A DNA stretch of 64,000 nucleotides. It comes from Novosphingobium colocasiae (GTDB lineage: Bacteria > Pseudomonadota > Alphaproteobacteria > Sphingomonadales > Sphingomonadaceae). Numbering within the stretch: the first letter of the stretch is position 1; every line of letters starts with the position of its first letter. The notes under the pieces are model-generated. The model did no database searches, had not been told where the DNA came from, and was given only the letters and a program-made list of their open reading frames with translations. The DNA lies in NCBI RefSeq assembly GCF_014652555.1, contig NZ_BMZA01000001.1:48147-112146 (forward strand), written 5' to 3'. A program made the translations under genes and the position numbers. Shown here one piece after another: positions 1 to 9,568 of the stretch.

Positions 1-183
1 ACAGTCCCCCCGCCGCTTTGCGTTCCGGCCGGCCGAATTGCTCCAGCCCCATATGTGTAGATCACTTTGCTACATGATTTTGTGGGGTTGACGGCGCACC
101 GCGTCCCCGTCAAAGGGACCGCGACTTTTTAACCGCGCGATTAAACAGGTGTTGCGCGCCTTCATTGAGAGGACGGATTGGCG

Positions 184-930
184 ATGAAGATCCTCGTGCC
201 CGTGAAGCGGGTGATTGATTATAACGTGAAGCCTCGTGTGAAGGCTGACGGGACGGGTGTTGATCTTTCGAACGTGAAGATGAGCATGAACCCGTTTGAC
301 GAGATCGCGGTGGAAGAAGCGCTGCGGATCAAGGAAGCCGGCGCGGCGGAAGAAGTGATCGTGGTGTCGGTTGGTCCGGCGAAGGCGCAGGAAACGCTGC
401 GCACGGCGCTGGCGATGGGCGCGGACCGGGCGGTGCTGGTGGAGAGTGACGCCGAGGTCGAGCCGCTGGCGGTGGCCAAGATCCTCAAGTCGCTGGTCGA
501 GACGGAAGCGCCGGGCCTGGTGATCCTGGGCAAGCAGGCGATCGACGACGATTCGAACCAGACCGGCCAGATGCTGGCGGCGCTGCTGGGCCGGCCGCAG
601 GGTACGTTTGCCAGCAAGGTGGTGGTCGAGGGCGACAAGGTCGTCGTCACCCGCGAGGTCGACGGTGGCCTCGAGACGGTGAGCCTGGCGATGCCGGCGA
701 TCGTGACGACGGACCTGCGCCTCAACGAGCCGCGCTATGCCTCGCTTCCCAACATCATGAAGGCGAAGAAGAAGCCGCTCGACGTGAAGACCCCGGCCGA
801 TCTGGGCGTGGACATCACCCCGCGCCTCAAGACGCTCAAGGTCGTCGAACCGGCGGTGCGCGTGGCCGGGATCAAGGTTGCCGACGTCGATGCGCTGGTC
901 GCCAAGCTCAAGGACATGGGCGTCGCCTGA
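184..930 (+). CDS. etfB: Electron transfer flavoprotein subunit beta
   Basis: Beta subunit of the FAD/AMP-containing ETF heterodimer, which takes electrons from acyl-CoA dehydrogenases and passes them to ETF-quinone oxidoreductase. The product is 248 aa, normal for the family. It opens with [12 protein letters not shown] and has the ETF-beta nucleotide-binding region around AMGADRAVL. The ATG at 184 is preferred to the in-frame TTG at 178 because GAGAGGA lies about ten bases before it and the family starts at MKI. etfA follows after 35 bases. Two acyl-CoA dehydrogenases and several beta-oxidation genes lie downstream, so these subunits probably serve them. Confidence 0.96.
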   Translation: MKILVPVKRVIDYNVKPRVKADGTGVDLSNVKMSMNPFDEIAVEEALRIKEAGAAEEVIVVSVGPAKAQETLRTALAMGADRAVLVESDAEVEPLAVAKILKSLVETEAPGLVILGKQAIDDDSNQTGQMLAALLGRPQGTFASKVVVEGDKVVVTREVDGGLETVSLAMPAIVTTDLRLNEPRYASLPNIMKAKKKPLDVKTPADLGVDITPRLKTLKVVEPAVRVAGIKVADVDALVAKLKDMGVA

Positions 931-965
931 TTGGCACTGACCGGATCAGATAAAAGGAATTCCAG

Positions 966-1895
966 ATGAAAACTCTCGTTTGGGTCGAACATGACAATGC
1001 GTCGGTCAAGGACGCGACGCTGGCCGCCGTCACCGCGGCATCGCAACTGGGTGAAGTGCACCTGCTGGTGGCGGGTGCTGGCTGCGCCGGGGTGGCTGAA
1101 GCTGCTGCAAAGATCGCCGGGGTCGGCAAGGTGCATCTGGCGGACGATGCCGCCTATGCCAACGCGCTGGCCGAGAATGTCGCGCCGCTGGTGGTCGAGC
1201 TGATGGGCCACCACGATGCCTTCGTCGCCCCCGCGACCAGCAACGGCAAGAACATCGCCCCGCGCGTCGCCGCGCTGCTCGACGTGATGCAGGTCTCGGA
1301 CATCCTCTCGGTCGAAGGCCCCAAGACCTTCACCCGCCCGACTTATGCCGGCAACGCCATCGCCACGGTTGAAAGCTCGGACGCCAAGCTGGTCGTCACC
1401 GTGCGCGGCACCGCCTTCGCCAAGGCCGAGGCCAACGGCGGCAGCGGCACGGTGGAAGCGGTCGCCGCCACCGGCGATGCGGGCCTGTCCAGCTTCGTGA
1501 GTGCCGAAGTCGCCAAGTCGGAGCGTCCGGAACTGACCAGCGCCAAGATCATCGTCTCGGGCGGTCGCGCGCTCAAGGACGGGCCGACCTTCGAGGCGAC
1601 GATCATGCCGCTCGCCGACAAGCTGGGCGCAGCCGTCGGCGCGAGCCGCGCCGCGGTCGATGCGGGCTACGTGCCGAACGACTACCAGGTCGGCCAGACC
1701 GGCAAGATCGTCGCCCCCGAAGTCTACATCGCGGTCGGCATCTCGGGCGCGATCCAGCACCTTGCAGGCATGAAGGACTCCAAGACCATCATCGCCATCA
1801 ACAAGGATGAGGACGCCCCCATCTTCCAGGTCGCCGACATCGGCCTCGTCGCAGACCTCTTCGCAGCCGTACCGGAACTTACCGGCAAGCTGTGA
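966..1895 (+). CDS. etfA: Electron transfer flavoprotein subunit alpha
   Basis: Alpha subunit of ETF, which carries the FAD. The product is 309 aa, the usual bacterial length. The C-terminal FAD domain is clear: SGGRALKDG near residue 198, then [11 protein letters not shown], the QVGQTGKIV segment and [10 protein letters not shown]. An AAAAGGAATT ribosome-binding site precedes the ATG. It forms a two-gene operon with etfB that closes at a strong intrinsic terminator. Confidence 0.96.
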   Translation: MKTLVWVEHDNASVKDATLAAVTAASQLGEVHLLVAGAGCAGVAEAAAKIAGVGKVHLADDAAYANALAENVAPLVVELMGHHDAFVAPATSNGKNIAPRVAALLDVMQVSDILSVEGPKTFTRPTYAGNAIATVESSDAKLVVTVRGTAFAKAEANGGSGTVEAVAATGDAGLSSFVSAEVAKSERPELTSAKIIVSGGRALKDGPTFEATIMPLADKLGAAVGASRAAVDAGYVPNDYQVGQTGKIVAPEVYIAVGISGAIQHLAGMKDSKTIIAINKDEDAPIFQVADIGLVADLFAAVPELTGKL

Positions 1896-1912
1896 ACCTG
1901 TCGCCAGACACG

Positions 1913-1950
1913 AAAAGGCCCCGCAAGCGCATCGCTTGCGGGGCCTTTTT
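1913..1950 (+). terminator. Intrinsic terminator after etfBA
   Basis: A perfect 12-bp stem (1917-1928 pairing with 1934-1945) with a short loop is flanked by AAAA on the left and TTTTTT on the right. It is therefore a good terminator for etfA and may also act on the convergent flavin reductase gene. Confidence 0.9.
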
Positions 1951-1967
1951 TGGTGTCGGCAGGGGCC

Positions 1968-2456
1968 TCAGGCGGCGCAGTCTGCCAGGCGGCCGTAGAC
2001 ACCTTCGGCGTAGATCAGCGGATCGGTGATGCCGCTGGTCTTGACCGCCATCACGTCACCGATGACGATGTAGTGGGTGCCGTATTCGTGCAGTTCGGTC
2101 TGCTTGCATTCGAACGATGCCTGGGCGTCCTGCAGCACCGGAACGCCGGTTGCCCCGGTTTCCCATGCGCCGGTTTCGAACCGTGCCTCGCCCTTCTCGC
2201 GACCGCTGCAGACCTGCGAGATTTCGGCGTGCGAGGAATGAAGGATGTTGACGGCGAAGTCTGCCCCGCCGCTCAGGATCGGGGCCATCGATGCGGTCTT
2301 GTTGACGCAGATCAGCAGCGACGGCGGGTCCATGCTCAGCTCGCTCACCGCCGTGGCCGCCATCGCGTGGCGCTGGCCGTCCTTGACGCAGGTAATGACC
2401 ACTACGGCCTTAGCCAGGCGCCGCAGCCCCAGACGCATTTCCTCGGCGATTGTCAT
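1968..2456 (-). CDS. Flavin reductase family protein
   Basis: FMN-binding split-barrel protein of the HpaC type (162 aa), normally a NAD(P)H:FMN reductase supplying free reduced flavin to a two-component monooxygenase. Family features seen are an N-terminal helix, the segment [23 protein letters not shown], then FAVNIL and a C-terminal GVYGRL. The ATG at 2456 is chosen because GAGGGAG lies six bases upstream; longer in-frame starts lack one. It is divergent from the esterase gene. No partner oxygenase of the FMNH2-dependent type is adjacent, so the partner is unknown. Confidence 0.85.
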   Translation of the reverse strand: MTIAEEMRLGLRRLAKAVVVITCVKDGQRHAMAATAVSELSMDPPSLLICVNKTASMAPILSGGADFAVNILHSSHAEISQVCSGREKGEARFETGAWETGATGVPVLQDAQASFECKQTELHEYGTHYIVIGDVMAVKTSGITDPLIYAEGVYGRLADCAA

Positions 2457-2710
2457 CAGCACTCCCTCAAGCATGTGTGGCGCACAATATAGGCGCTGGG
2501 GCCACCAATTCACAATAGCAACGGGCTATGCGGCAAAGCCGTCGCGCCGATGGCCTGCGGGGGATGCGCGGCGGGGGAGCCCTGCGGCGTGGCATAAGCG
2601 ATGGTTATGGTCCCGGTCGCAAAACGCTAGTTGTCGTGCCCGGCGTGATCGCGGATGGATGCCGCTGCACCTGCGGCCGGACAAGGCGCGCGGCGACCGG
2701 GAGGCTGACG

Positions 2711-3691
2711 ATGAGCGATACGGGCTTGGATAACGCAGTCCGCGCGAAGACGGATGCGGCTAGGGCCGGGATGGTCGATCCGGTGCTGCACGCGGCGCTG
2801 GCCCTGGTGCCCAATTTCGACAGCCTCGACAGCTCGACCCTGACCTCGTTCCGCACGGCGATGACGGCAGAACCGGTGGCGGCGGGGCTGCACGACGGTT
2901 GCCGTGTCGATCCCGTCACCGCGGTGGGAGACAACGGGCATGGCGTGCCCGGGCTGCTCTATCGCCCGCCGAATGCGCGTCCTGGCGGCGGCGTGGTGCT
3001 GATCGTCCACGGTGGCGGCTATGTGCTGGGTAGCGCGGCGCGCGAACATCCTCATGCGCTGGCGCTGGCGCTGGCGCTGGATTGCGTGGTGCTAAACCTC
3101 GATTACCGCCTTGCCCCCGAGCATCCGTTTCCGGCCGCTGCCGATGATTGCCTGGCGGCGCTGGAATGGCTGCACCGCGAGCATGCGACGCTGGATATCG
3201 ATCCGGCGCGGATCGTGGTGCGCGGGATCAGCGCCGGCGGCGGGCTGGCGGCGGGGCTGGCATTGCGGGCGCGGGCGCGGGGCAACCTGCCGATCGCGCT
3301 GCTGCAACTGATCTATCCGATGCTCGACGATCGCTGCGATCCCCCGGCCCATGTCGGCGAGCACGTGTGGACCCGCCGCGCCAATCTCTATGGCTGGGCA
3401 TCGCTGCTGGGGGACGCGGCTTACACCGCCCCGTCGTTTGCTGTGCCCGCGCGCGAGGCGGACCTTTCGGGACTGCCGCCGACGTTCATGGCCGTTGGCG
3501 ACCTCGATCTGTTCGTCAGTGAAGACCTTGCCTTCGCGGCGCGGCTTTCGGCCAGCGGGGTCCCGCTGGAACTCCATGTCTATCCGGGGGCCTACCACGG
3601 TTTCAACCTGATCCCCGGAGCCGCCCCGGCGCAGGCCTTCGACGCGGCGAGCCATGCCGCGCTTTCGCGTGTGCTGAACCCCGGCGCATAG
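2711..3691 (+). CDS. Alpha/beta hydrolase, hormone-sensitive-lipase family
   Basis: Esterase or lipase-like hydrolase (326 aa) of the HSL/GDXG family. The oxyanion motif HGGGYV is at residues 100-105, the nucleophile sits in GISAGG (Ser174), and the acid and base are in the C-terminal DLDLFVSED and YHGF segments. The ATG at 2711 follows GGGAGGCTGACG; the open frame extends 180 bases upstream but that part is low-complexity and lacks homology features. It could open a lactone or ester intermediate of the pathway (inference). It is convergent with the fusion hydroxylase. Confidence 0.88.
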   Translation: MSDTGLDNAVRAKTDAARAGMVDPVLHAALALVPNFDSLDSSTLTSFRTAMTAEPVAAGLHDGCRVDPVTAVGDNGHGVPGLLYRPPNARPGGGVVLIVHGGGYVLGSAAREHPHALALALALDCVVLNLDYRLAPEHPFPAAADDCLAALEWLHREHATLDIDPARIVVRGISAGGGLAAGLALRARARGNLPIALLQLIYPMLDDRCDPPAHVGEHVWTRRANLYGWASLLGDAAYTAPSFAVPAREADLSGLPPTFMAVGDLDLFVSEDLAFAARLSASGVPLELHVYPGAYHGFNLIPGAAPAQAFDAASHAALSRVLNPGA

Positions 3692-3697
3692 ACGAAC

Positions 3698-3725
3698 GGC
3701 GTCCCTCCAGACGAGGAGGGACGCC
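3698..3725. terminator. Hairpin between convergent genes
   Basis: A perfect 10-bp inverted repeat (3698-3707 with 3716-3725, 8-base loop) fills the gap between two convergent genes. There is no clear T-run on either strand, so terminator activity is only likely. Confidence 0.5.
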
Positions 3726-3749
3726 GCGTTGGTTACCGTTGCAGTCCGG

Positions 3750-5609
3750 TCAGAGGTCGAGCGTGACGCTCTCGCCCTTGGCGCGACTGACGCACAGGCA
3801 CATGCAATCGTTCTTGGCCTTGTCTTCGGCGGTGAGGAAGGCGTCGCGGTGGTCCACTTCGCCGCCGGTCACGCCGACGATGCAGGTGCCGCACGTCCCC
3901 TGCATGCAGGCATAAGGCACGTCCATGCCGAACCGGCCGAGTGCATCGAGGATCGATTCCTGCGCCGAGACCGGAATGTCCTTGCCCGAACGCTGGAGGT
4001 GTACGGTGAACGGCAGCACTTCGCCATCGTTCTCGATCGCGGCACCGAAGCTTTCCGTGCGGATCTGCCTGGCATCCCACCCGCGCGCCAGGGCAGAGGC
4101 GCGGACGAAGTCCATGAAGCCCTGCGGCCCGCAGATGTAGAGCATTGTCCCGGCGATCGGCTTGGACAGCCAGGCATCGGCATCAAAGCCGCTGCGACCG
4201 TCGGCCAGATCGTGGTGGTACTTCACCTGGCTGGCGAAGGGAGCCTGGTCCATGATCGTGGCGAGCGGGGCAGACTGCGCATCGCGGGCGCAGGCGTGGA
4301 GCACGAAAGGCTTGCCGAGGTCGCTGAGGCGGCGCGCCATCGGCAGCAGCGGAGTGATGCCGATACCCCCGGCGATCAGCACGAAGCGCGGCGCGGACTC
4401 ATAGAGCACGAAGTTGTTGCGCGGCTTGCCGACTAGCAGGACTTCGCCTTCCTGGAGGGCATGCATCGCCCGCGAACCGCCCCGGCCGTTCGAATCAAGG
4501 CGCACAGCCACGGTGTAGTGATCGGGGCCGCTATCGACCACCGAGTACTGGCGCACGAGGTTGCCGGGCAGGTGGATGTCGATGTGCGCACCGGCCTCGG
4601 CCTCGGCCAGCTTGCGGCCGTCGGTGGTTTCGAAGCGGAAGGCGCGCACGCCGTTGGCATCGTCGCGGACCATGGCGAGCTTCATCGGGATCGGCTTGCG
4701 TTCTTCGCCGGTCGGGACCGCGATCTCGCCCGGGCCTTCCCACCAGCCGCGATCGGGGATCCCCTGCTTGCGCAGCGTGCCGTTGGCGAGGTTCCACACG
4801 CGCTTGTACTTGAACCAGGGAACGTGCGGCAGCAGGTGGTGGATGATGTGTTCTTCCTGCCCGAACATCAGCCGACGGAAGATCGAATCGCCGCGCACAT
4901 AAAGCGTGGACTGGAACGGTTCGTTATCCCAGGTCAGGCCTTCGGGGTGCTGGATGTGGGCGAAAGTGTAAGCGATGATACCCAGGCCGACCCGCTGCGG
5001 AATGACGTAGAGGAACAGGAACTCCTTCCAGTAGGGCGATGCCAGGAAGGCGACATGGACGGCGACGACCATGAACAGCAGCACGTAGATCGAGATCGCC
5101 GATTTGCGTGACCACAGGTGACGGCCGTACTTGAAGAACCACGCGACCCAGTTGAGGTCTGCGAACATCAGGAACGCCAGGCCAGCCCACTTGGGCGGTG
5201 CCACCAGCGCGGTATCCGGATCGCGGCCTTCCTGGCCGACAAAGCGATGGTGGTCCATGTGGATGGTGCGAAACGCGGTCATATTGATGCACGGCAGCAG
5301 GAGCTGGCCGCACAGCACGCCGATCGTATCGTTGATGAAGCCGTTGCTCGACACCGCGCGGTGCGACGCATCATGCAGCGGCGTGAACGCGATGTAGACG
5401 GCCACGAGGTTTAGCAGCATGGCCGCCCACACCGGGATCACGCCCTGAATTGCTCCGATAGTCGCAAGGGCAAATGTGCCCAGCGAGATCACGGCCAGAC
5501 TGATCTGCGGGAACGAGAAGGTCGGTACCCGCATCACCTCGGCGTACCGTGGATCGAGCACAATCTGGTTCAGCACCTCGCGGGCTGTGGGGTTTCTGGT
5601 CATGACCAT
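3750..5609 (-). CDS. Membrane desaturase/hydroxylase fused to ferredoxin reductase
   Basis: Self-contained membrane diiron oxygenase (619 aa). Residues 1-300 form a fatty-acid-desaturase-type domain with three histidine boxes: HDASH at 79-83, HMDHH at 117-121, and a HIIHH box near 255, between hydrophobic segments. Residues about 305-530 are a flavin/NAD reductase domain (RQYSVV flavin motif, GGIGITPLL nucleotide motif, CGPQGFM). The C-terminal 90 residues are a plant-type 2Fe-2S ferredoxin with C-x4-C-x2-C in the YACMQGTCGTC segment and a distal Cys. The reductase half is ordered as in phthalate-dioxygenase-type reductases. The reaction is probably hydroxylation or desaturation of an alkyl or alicyclic substrate. 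GGAGAGG precedes the ATG at 5609. Confidence 0.9.
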   Translation of the reverse strand: MVMTRNPTAREVLNQIVLDPRYAEVMRVPTFSFPQISLAVISLGTFALATIGAIQGVIPVWAAMLLNLVAVYIAFTPLHDASHRAVSSNGFINDTIGVLCGQLLLPCINMTAFRTIHMDHHRFVGQEGRDPDTALVAPPKWAGLAFLMFADLNWVAWFFKYGRHLWSRKSAISIYVLLFMVVAVHVAFLASPYWKEFLFLYVIPQRVGLGIIAYTFAHIQHPEGLTWDNEPFQSTLYVRGDSIFRRLMFGQEEHIIHHLLPHVPWFKYKRVWNLANGTLRKQGIPDRGWWEGPGEIAVPTGEERKPIPMKLAMVRDDANGVRAFRFETTDGRKLAEAEAGAHIDIHLPGNLVRQYSVVDSGPDHYTVAVRLDSNGRGGSRAMHALQEGEVLLVGKPRNNFVLYESAPRFVLIAGGIGITPLLPMARRLSDLGKPFVLHACARDAQSAPLATIMDQAPFASQVKYHHDLADGRSGFDADAWLSKPIAGTMLYICGPQGFMDFVRASALARGWDARQIRTESFGAAIENDGEVLPFTVHLQRSGKDIPVSAQESILDALGRFGMDVPYACMQGTCGTCIVGVTGGEVDHRDAFLTAEDKAKNDCMCLCVSRAKGESVTLDL

Positions 5610-5634
5610 GAGAATCGCCTCTCCGGAAAATTTT

Positions 5635-5651
5635 ACGTAATTAGTATACGT
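5635..5651. promoter_or_regulatory. Candidate operator, family I (RCGTR-N7-YACGY)
   Basis: ACGTA-N7-TACGT lies 26 bases upstream of the fusion-hydroxylase start. The arms extend outward to TTTTACGT and ACGTGAAA. The same 5-7-5 architecture occurs at the CYP153, TonB/XylA and XylM promoters. The regulator is not identified. Confidence 0.55.
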
Positions 5652-5767
5652 GAAATAGGGTCGGATGGCGAGGGAATCTTTGACTCAGATCAACTGCAAA
5701 TACCGATGATAAATCAGATATTTGACCGCAATCTGGAACGCATTTCAGACGATTCCGGGCAGTACAG

Positions 5768-5814
5768 ACAAAGAGCCCGATCGAGCGCATTTTGCGACCG
5801 ATCAGGCTCTTTGT
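5768..5814 (-). terminator. Hairpin at the end of the ring-cleavage operon
   Basis: A long inverted repeat, 10 bp perfect (ACAAAGAGCC with GGCTCTTTGT) and extended inward with one mismatch, lies 27 bases past the stop of the last minus-strand gene. It lacks a long T-run, so it is a probable rather than classical terminator. Confidence 0.55.
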
Positions 5815-5840
5815 CCGGCAATGGGTTTGCCTTAAACGGG

Positions 5841-7118
5841 TCAGACGATCTCGGACAGGCCCTTGGTACCGCCGAGATAGGCCGGGATGGTGCCGCTGCG
5901 GGCCAGCGCATGGTCGAGCTGGAGCAGCGCGGTCTCGTCAAGGTCTGCAACCAGCGGGGCGCAGGTGGCCGAGAGGCGGGAGAGCGCGGCCATCTGGTCG
6001 GCCTGGCCACGGACCCAGAAATCCGCGCCGACGCGGGTTTGCACCGGTGCCGTTCCGTCGGCCGCTCCACCGACCAGCGCCGTGCGCAGCGCCGGGGTTT
6101 CGGCCACGGCCGCGGCCACCGCAGCGGTCACCGCTTCCTGCGCGGCGGTGACCGCTGCGGGGATGGTGCCGTCCTTGGCCGCCTTGTCATAGGCCTGCTT
6201 GCCCAGGAACATGGTGCGGATCATGTTGCGCGGTTCGGGCCGGCTGATCAGTGCGGAGAACACCGACATCTCGGCGCGAATGCCGCCGTCGATGGGTTGG
6301 ATCAGGCCGAATTCCACGCAGTCGATGATCGCAATCGGGGCCGGTTCGTGGCCCAGCATGCGTGCCAGTTCGCGGGTGCGGTGGCGCTCGATCGGCTCGG
6401 CGATGGCGGCATGCGACAGTGGCACGTGATCGGCGCGGTCCCACGGCTGGGTGCAGTGGGCGGCATCGGACAGCAGCCAGCGCTCGGCAGCCGCCACTTC
6501 CTCGCCTTCTTCCACGATCTCTCCGGCAAGGCCGGCGTCGACCGCTTCCTGACCCTGATAGGTGCGGCCCAGCAGCAGCACCTCAAGTCCCGCTTCCACC
6601 CCGACCAGGCGGGTCATGCGCTGGGTGCCGCCGGCACCGGGCAGCAGGCCGACGGCATATTCCGGCAGGCCGAGCATGGCGCGGCGCGAATTGGTCATCA
6701 CGCGATAGTGCGCGCCCAGCGCCAGTTCGCAGCCGCCGCCCAGCGCCACCCCGGCGATCGCCGCCGCCACCGGCTTGCCGGCGGTTTCGAGCCTGCGGAT
6801 CGAGTGGCTGAGCGGGAAGAAGTGGTTGAAGGCGATATCGAAGCGGTCTGCCCTGGGGGCGGCGACGATCATTTCGTAAGCGACGCCCAGTTCGGTGAGG
6901 TCGGCCCCGGCGCAGAACCCGTTCGCCTTGCCCGATCGCACCACAACGCCCTTCACGTCATCGGCGCGGTGCAGCCATTCGGCGAACGCGGCCAGTTCAT
7001 GGATCGCCTTGTTGGAGAACACGTTCATCGAGCGCGGCGCATCGAAGATGAAGTGGACAAGGCCGTTGTCCTGGAATTCGACGCGGAACTGGGTGAACTC
7101 GGGAAGCGGATTGGTCAT
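5841..7118 (-). CDS. Enoyl-CoA hydratase/isomerase family protein, FadB-N-terminal-like
   Basis: Crotonase-fold protein of 425 aa, much longer than the usual 260. The oxyanion region and both catalytic glutamates are visible ([11 protein letters not shown] and [18 protein letters not shown]), so hydratase activity is expected. The roughly 150-residue tail after the fold resembles the linker region of FadB/FadJ multifunctional enzymes, but no dehydrogenase domain follows. It is the last gene of the minus operon and its ATG overlaps the ligase stop (ATGA). Probable role: hydrating a cyclic or acyclic enoyl-CoA in the pathway. Confidence 0.82.
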   Translation of the reverse strand: MTNPLPEFTQFRVEFQDNGLVHFIFDAPRSMNVFSNKAIHELAAFAEWLHRADDVKGVVVRSGKANGFCAGADLTELGVAYEMIVAAPRADRFDIAFNHFFPLSHSIRRLETAGKPVAAAIAGVALGGGCELALGAHYRVMTNSRRAMLGLPEYAVGLLPGAGGTQRMTRLVGVEAGLEVLLLGRTYQGQEAVDAGLAGEIVEEGEEVAAAERWLLSDAAHCTQPWDRADHVPLSHAAIAEPIERHRTRELARMLGHEPAPIAIIDCVEFGLIQPIDGGIRAEMSVFSALISRPEPRNMIRTMFLGKQAYDKAAKDGTIPAAVTAAQEAVTAAVAAAVAETPALRTALVGGAADGTAPVQTRVGADFWVRGQADQMAALSRLSATCAPLVADLDETALLQLDHALARSGTIPAYLGGTKGLSEIV

Positions 7119-8533
7119 GGTGTCTCCTGCGCGGTCTGGCGCGGTTTGCGGATCTTGCCGGCGTCATCGCGTACCGGCGTTGAGGTGAAAGTGAGGCTGC
7201 GCGGGTGCTTGGCCCGCGCCAGATATTCATCAAGGAAGCTGTCGAGCGCAGCCCGGTCGAGCCGGCGTTCGTCCGCCTCGATCAAGGCATGGACGCGCGC
7301 GCCCAGATCGGCGTCTGGCATGCCCCACACCGCGCAGCTTGCCACCGCCGGATGGCGCAGGATCGCCGCTTCGACTTCGGCCGGCCAGATGTTGATGCCG
7401 CCCGAGATGATCAGATCGTCGCGGCGGTCGGCCAGGTAGAGGTAGCCCTGAGCGTCCAGCCAGCCGATATCGCCTACGCTTTCCCAACCATCGGCGGTGG
7501 CGCGGCTTGATGCGCCGATATAGCGATAAGTCGATCCCTGGCCGCCGGGCGGCATGGCGAAGACTTCGCCCTGTTCGCCGGGCGGCATGTCCTGCCCGGC
7601 CTCGTTGAGGATGCGGATGCGTGCGCCGCCGATCGGACGACCGACCGAACCCGGCCGCGCCATCCATTCCGCGCCGCCGATCCAGCAGCGCACAAGTCCT
7701 TCGGTGGCACCGTAGACTTCCCAGATGTGGTCGGGCCCGAACCAGTCGATCCAGTCCTGCTTGAGCCAGGCGGCCATCGGCGAAGCGGTGTGGACCACGC
7801 GGTGCCAGTGCGGCATGCGCGCGGGATCGCGCTGCGGGGCGGGCAGGGCCATGATCCGCCCCATCATGGTGGGCACCATCATCGCCCATTCCACCTGTTC
7901 GCGGGCGATCAGATCCAGCGCCTCGGCGGCATCGAACCGGGGCATGGTGACGACCGTGCAGCCCAGCCACAACGCAAACACTGCCGCGCTGAAGGTGGCG
8001 TTGTGATAGAGCGGGCCGGGGACCATGATCGTGCCGCCGGGCGGAATGTCGATAAAGCCCGTTCCCGCCTCGAAGGCCGCAGGGCGGCGATCGACAATGA
8101 CCTTGGGGCGGCCGGTGCTGCCACCGCTGGTGCAGGCCTTCCAGCTTGCCGCGACGGGCATCACCTGCGCGGTCGCGGCGGTTTCATCGCCGGGCAGATC
8201 GATCGCGGCCACATCGTCCTGGGTAACGTGGCAGCACGGCTGCATGATCGCCAGGATCGCCGCGCGTTCCGGCTCGGGCAGGCGGGGGGACAGCGGGGCA
8301 GGGGTGGCACCGCAGCGGTAGATGGCCAGGGTCAGGGCGAGGAAGCCCGGCCCGTTAGGCAGGCTGTAAGCGACCAGACCATCGGCAACCACGCCGCACT
8401 GGCGCAGCATGCCGGCCAGCCTTGCGCTGGCGCGGTCCAGTTCGCCGTAAGTCCAGCGTTGCCCGCCCTGCACCACGGCCGTGCGGGCGGGATCGACCCG
8501 TTGGCACAGCGTGGCGAGGGCAAGCATCGCCAT
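7115..8533 (-). CDS. Acyl-CoA synthetase (AMP-forming)
   Basis: Adenylate-forming CoA ligase (472 aa). The ATP-binding motif is a slightly altered TSGGSTGRPK, followed by EVYGATEG, the hinge segment DRRDDLIISGG and a C-terminal GKIRK lysine. The overall style is that of bile-acid/steroid-type CoA ligases. In the bad/ali context it could activate the alicyclic acid, as AliA does for cyclohexanecarboxylate, but sequence similarity to AliA specifically was not recognised. The ATG at 8533 lies two bases after the BKACE stop. Confidence 0.85.
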   Translation of the reverse strand: MAMLALATLCQRVDPARTAVVQGGQRWTYGELDRASARLAGMLRQCGVVADGLVAYSLPNGPGFLALTLAIYRCGATPAPLSPRLPEPERAAILAIMQPCCHVTQDDVAAIDLPGDETAATAQVMPVAASWKACTSGGSTGRPKVIVDRRPAAFEAGTGFIDIPPGGTIMVPGPLYHNATFSAAVFALWLGCTVVTMPRFDAAEALDLIAREQVEWAMMVPTMMGRIMALPAPQRDPARMPHWHRVVHTASPMAAWLKQDWIDWFGPDHIWEVYGATEGLVRCWIGGAEWMARPGSVGRPIGGARIRILNEAGQDMPPGEQGEVFAMPPGGQGSTYRYIGASSRATADGWESVGDIGWLDAQGYLYLADRRDDLIISGGINIWPAEVEAAILRHPAVASCAVWGMPDADLGARVHALIEADERRLDRAALDSFLDEYLARAKHPRSLTFTSTPVRDDAGKIRKPRQTAQETP

Positions 8534-8535
8534 CG

Positions 8536-9465
8536 TCAGAACGCGACCTTGTCGCCGCCCTTGAGCTGGAGGATCTCGCGCGCTTCGGCCGGAGTGGCGA
8601 TTTCGCCGCCCAGGCCTTCGATGATCTGGCGCACCTTGGTGACCTGCTGGGCGTTGGTTTCGGCCAGTTGGCCCTTGCCCAGCCACAGCGAATCCTCAAG
8701 ACCGACGCGCACGTTGCCGCCCATGCTGGCAGCCATCGCTGCCACCGGCATCTGGTGGGCACCGGCGGCCAGCACGGACCAGCGGTAATTGTCACCAAAC
8801 AGGCGGTCCGCCGTGCGCTTCATGTGCATGACGTCTTCAGGGTGCGCGCCGATGCCGCCGAGCAGGCCGAAGCAGGTCTGGATGAACAGCGGGCCCTGGA
8901 CCAGGCCTTCCTTCCAGAAATAGTGCAGATTGTAGAGGTGCGCGGTGTCGTAGCACTCGAACTCATAGCGGGTGCCGGTCGCGTTCAGCGTTTCCAGCGC
9001 GTAGCGGATATCCTTGAACGAGTTGCGGAACACCAGGTCATGGCTGCCTTCGAGCATTTCCGGCTCCCAGGCATGCTTCCACTCGCGATCCTTCTTCAGC
9101 ATCGGGAACAGGCCGAAGTTCATCGAGCCCATGTTGAGGCTGGCGACTTCGGGCTTCCACACTTCGGCGGGCTTCACCCGGTACTCGACCGGCATGTAGG
9201 GCGATGCGCCGGTGGTGATGTTGACCACCACGTCGCTCGCCTGCTTGATGACCTTGAGGAACGGCTCGAAATCCTCGGGCGTGTGGACGGGCCGGCCGTC
9301 CTGCGGATCGCGCGCGTGGAGGTGGACGATCGCCGCGCCGGCTTCGGCCGCTTCGAGCGCGCTCTGGGCGATCTCCTCGGCCGTTATCGGAAGATAGGGC
9401 GACATCGAAGGGGTGTGGATCGAACCGGTGATCGCGCAGGAAATGATCGTCTTTTGTCTGGCCAT
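8536..9465 (-). CDS. Beta-keto acid cleavage enzyme (BKACE) family protein
   Basis: Zinc-dependent enzyme (309 aa) related to 3-keto-5-aminohexanoate cleavage enzyme. The family reaction condenses a beta-keto acid with acetyl-CoA to give acetoacetate and a new acyl-CoA. The zinc motif HLHARD is at residues 48-53, preceded by AITGS near 11 and followed by NITTGAS and further conserved segments. GAGAGGAC precedes the start. Next to a CoA-transferase it could process a beta-keto acid formed after ring opening; the substrate is not readable from sequence. Confidence 0.88.
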   Translation of the reverse strand: MARQKTIISCAITGSIHTPSMSPYLPITAEEIAQSALEAAEAGAAIVHLHARDPQDGRPVHTPEDFEPFLKVIKQASDVVVNITTGASPYMPVEYRVKPAEVWKPEVASLNMGSMNFGLFPMLKKDREWKHAWEPEMLEGSHDLVFRNSFKDIRYALETLNATGTRYEFECYDTAHLYNLHYFWKEGLVQGPLFIQTCFGLLGGIGAHPEDVMHMKRTADRLFGDNYRWSVLAAGAHQMPVAAMAASMGGNVRVGLEDSLWLGKGQLAETNAQQVTKVRQIIEGLGGEIATPAEAREILQLKGGDKVAF

Positions 9466-9520
9466 GGAAAATGTCCTCTCGAAAACTCGTGGTGCGCGCC
9501 TGCTTGCCCCGACTGGCCTG

Positions 9521-9538
9521 ACTGGTCAATTGGTCAGG
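9521..9538. promoter_or_regulatory. Candidate operator, family II (TGACC-N4-GGTCA)
   Basis: The minus strand reads CCTGACCAATTGACCAGT in the 103-base gap between the CoA-transferase and BKACE genes. It closely resembles the site at 25519-25536. It suggests an internal promoter for BKACE and the genes after it. Confidence 0.45.
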
Positions 9539-9568
9539 TTTAATCCGTATGGCTGGGCCCGGTCGGGG

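Noticed and set aside
1..183. TGTAG-N9-CTACA near 56-74 and a TTGACG box near 88 as an etfB promoter with operator
   Set aside because: No matching -10 box at the correct distance and the repeat is only five bases per arm, so nothing is called in this stretch.
5680..5700. TTGACTCAGATCAA as another family II operator
   Set aside because: The arms are 14 bases overall with a different phase from TGACC-N4-GGTCA and it is not clearly in the same class.
5706..7439. A 577-codon plus-strand open frame
   Set aside because: Antisense to the long crotonase gene; no recognisable domain and no good start site.
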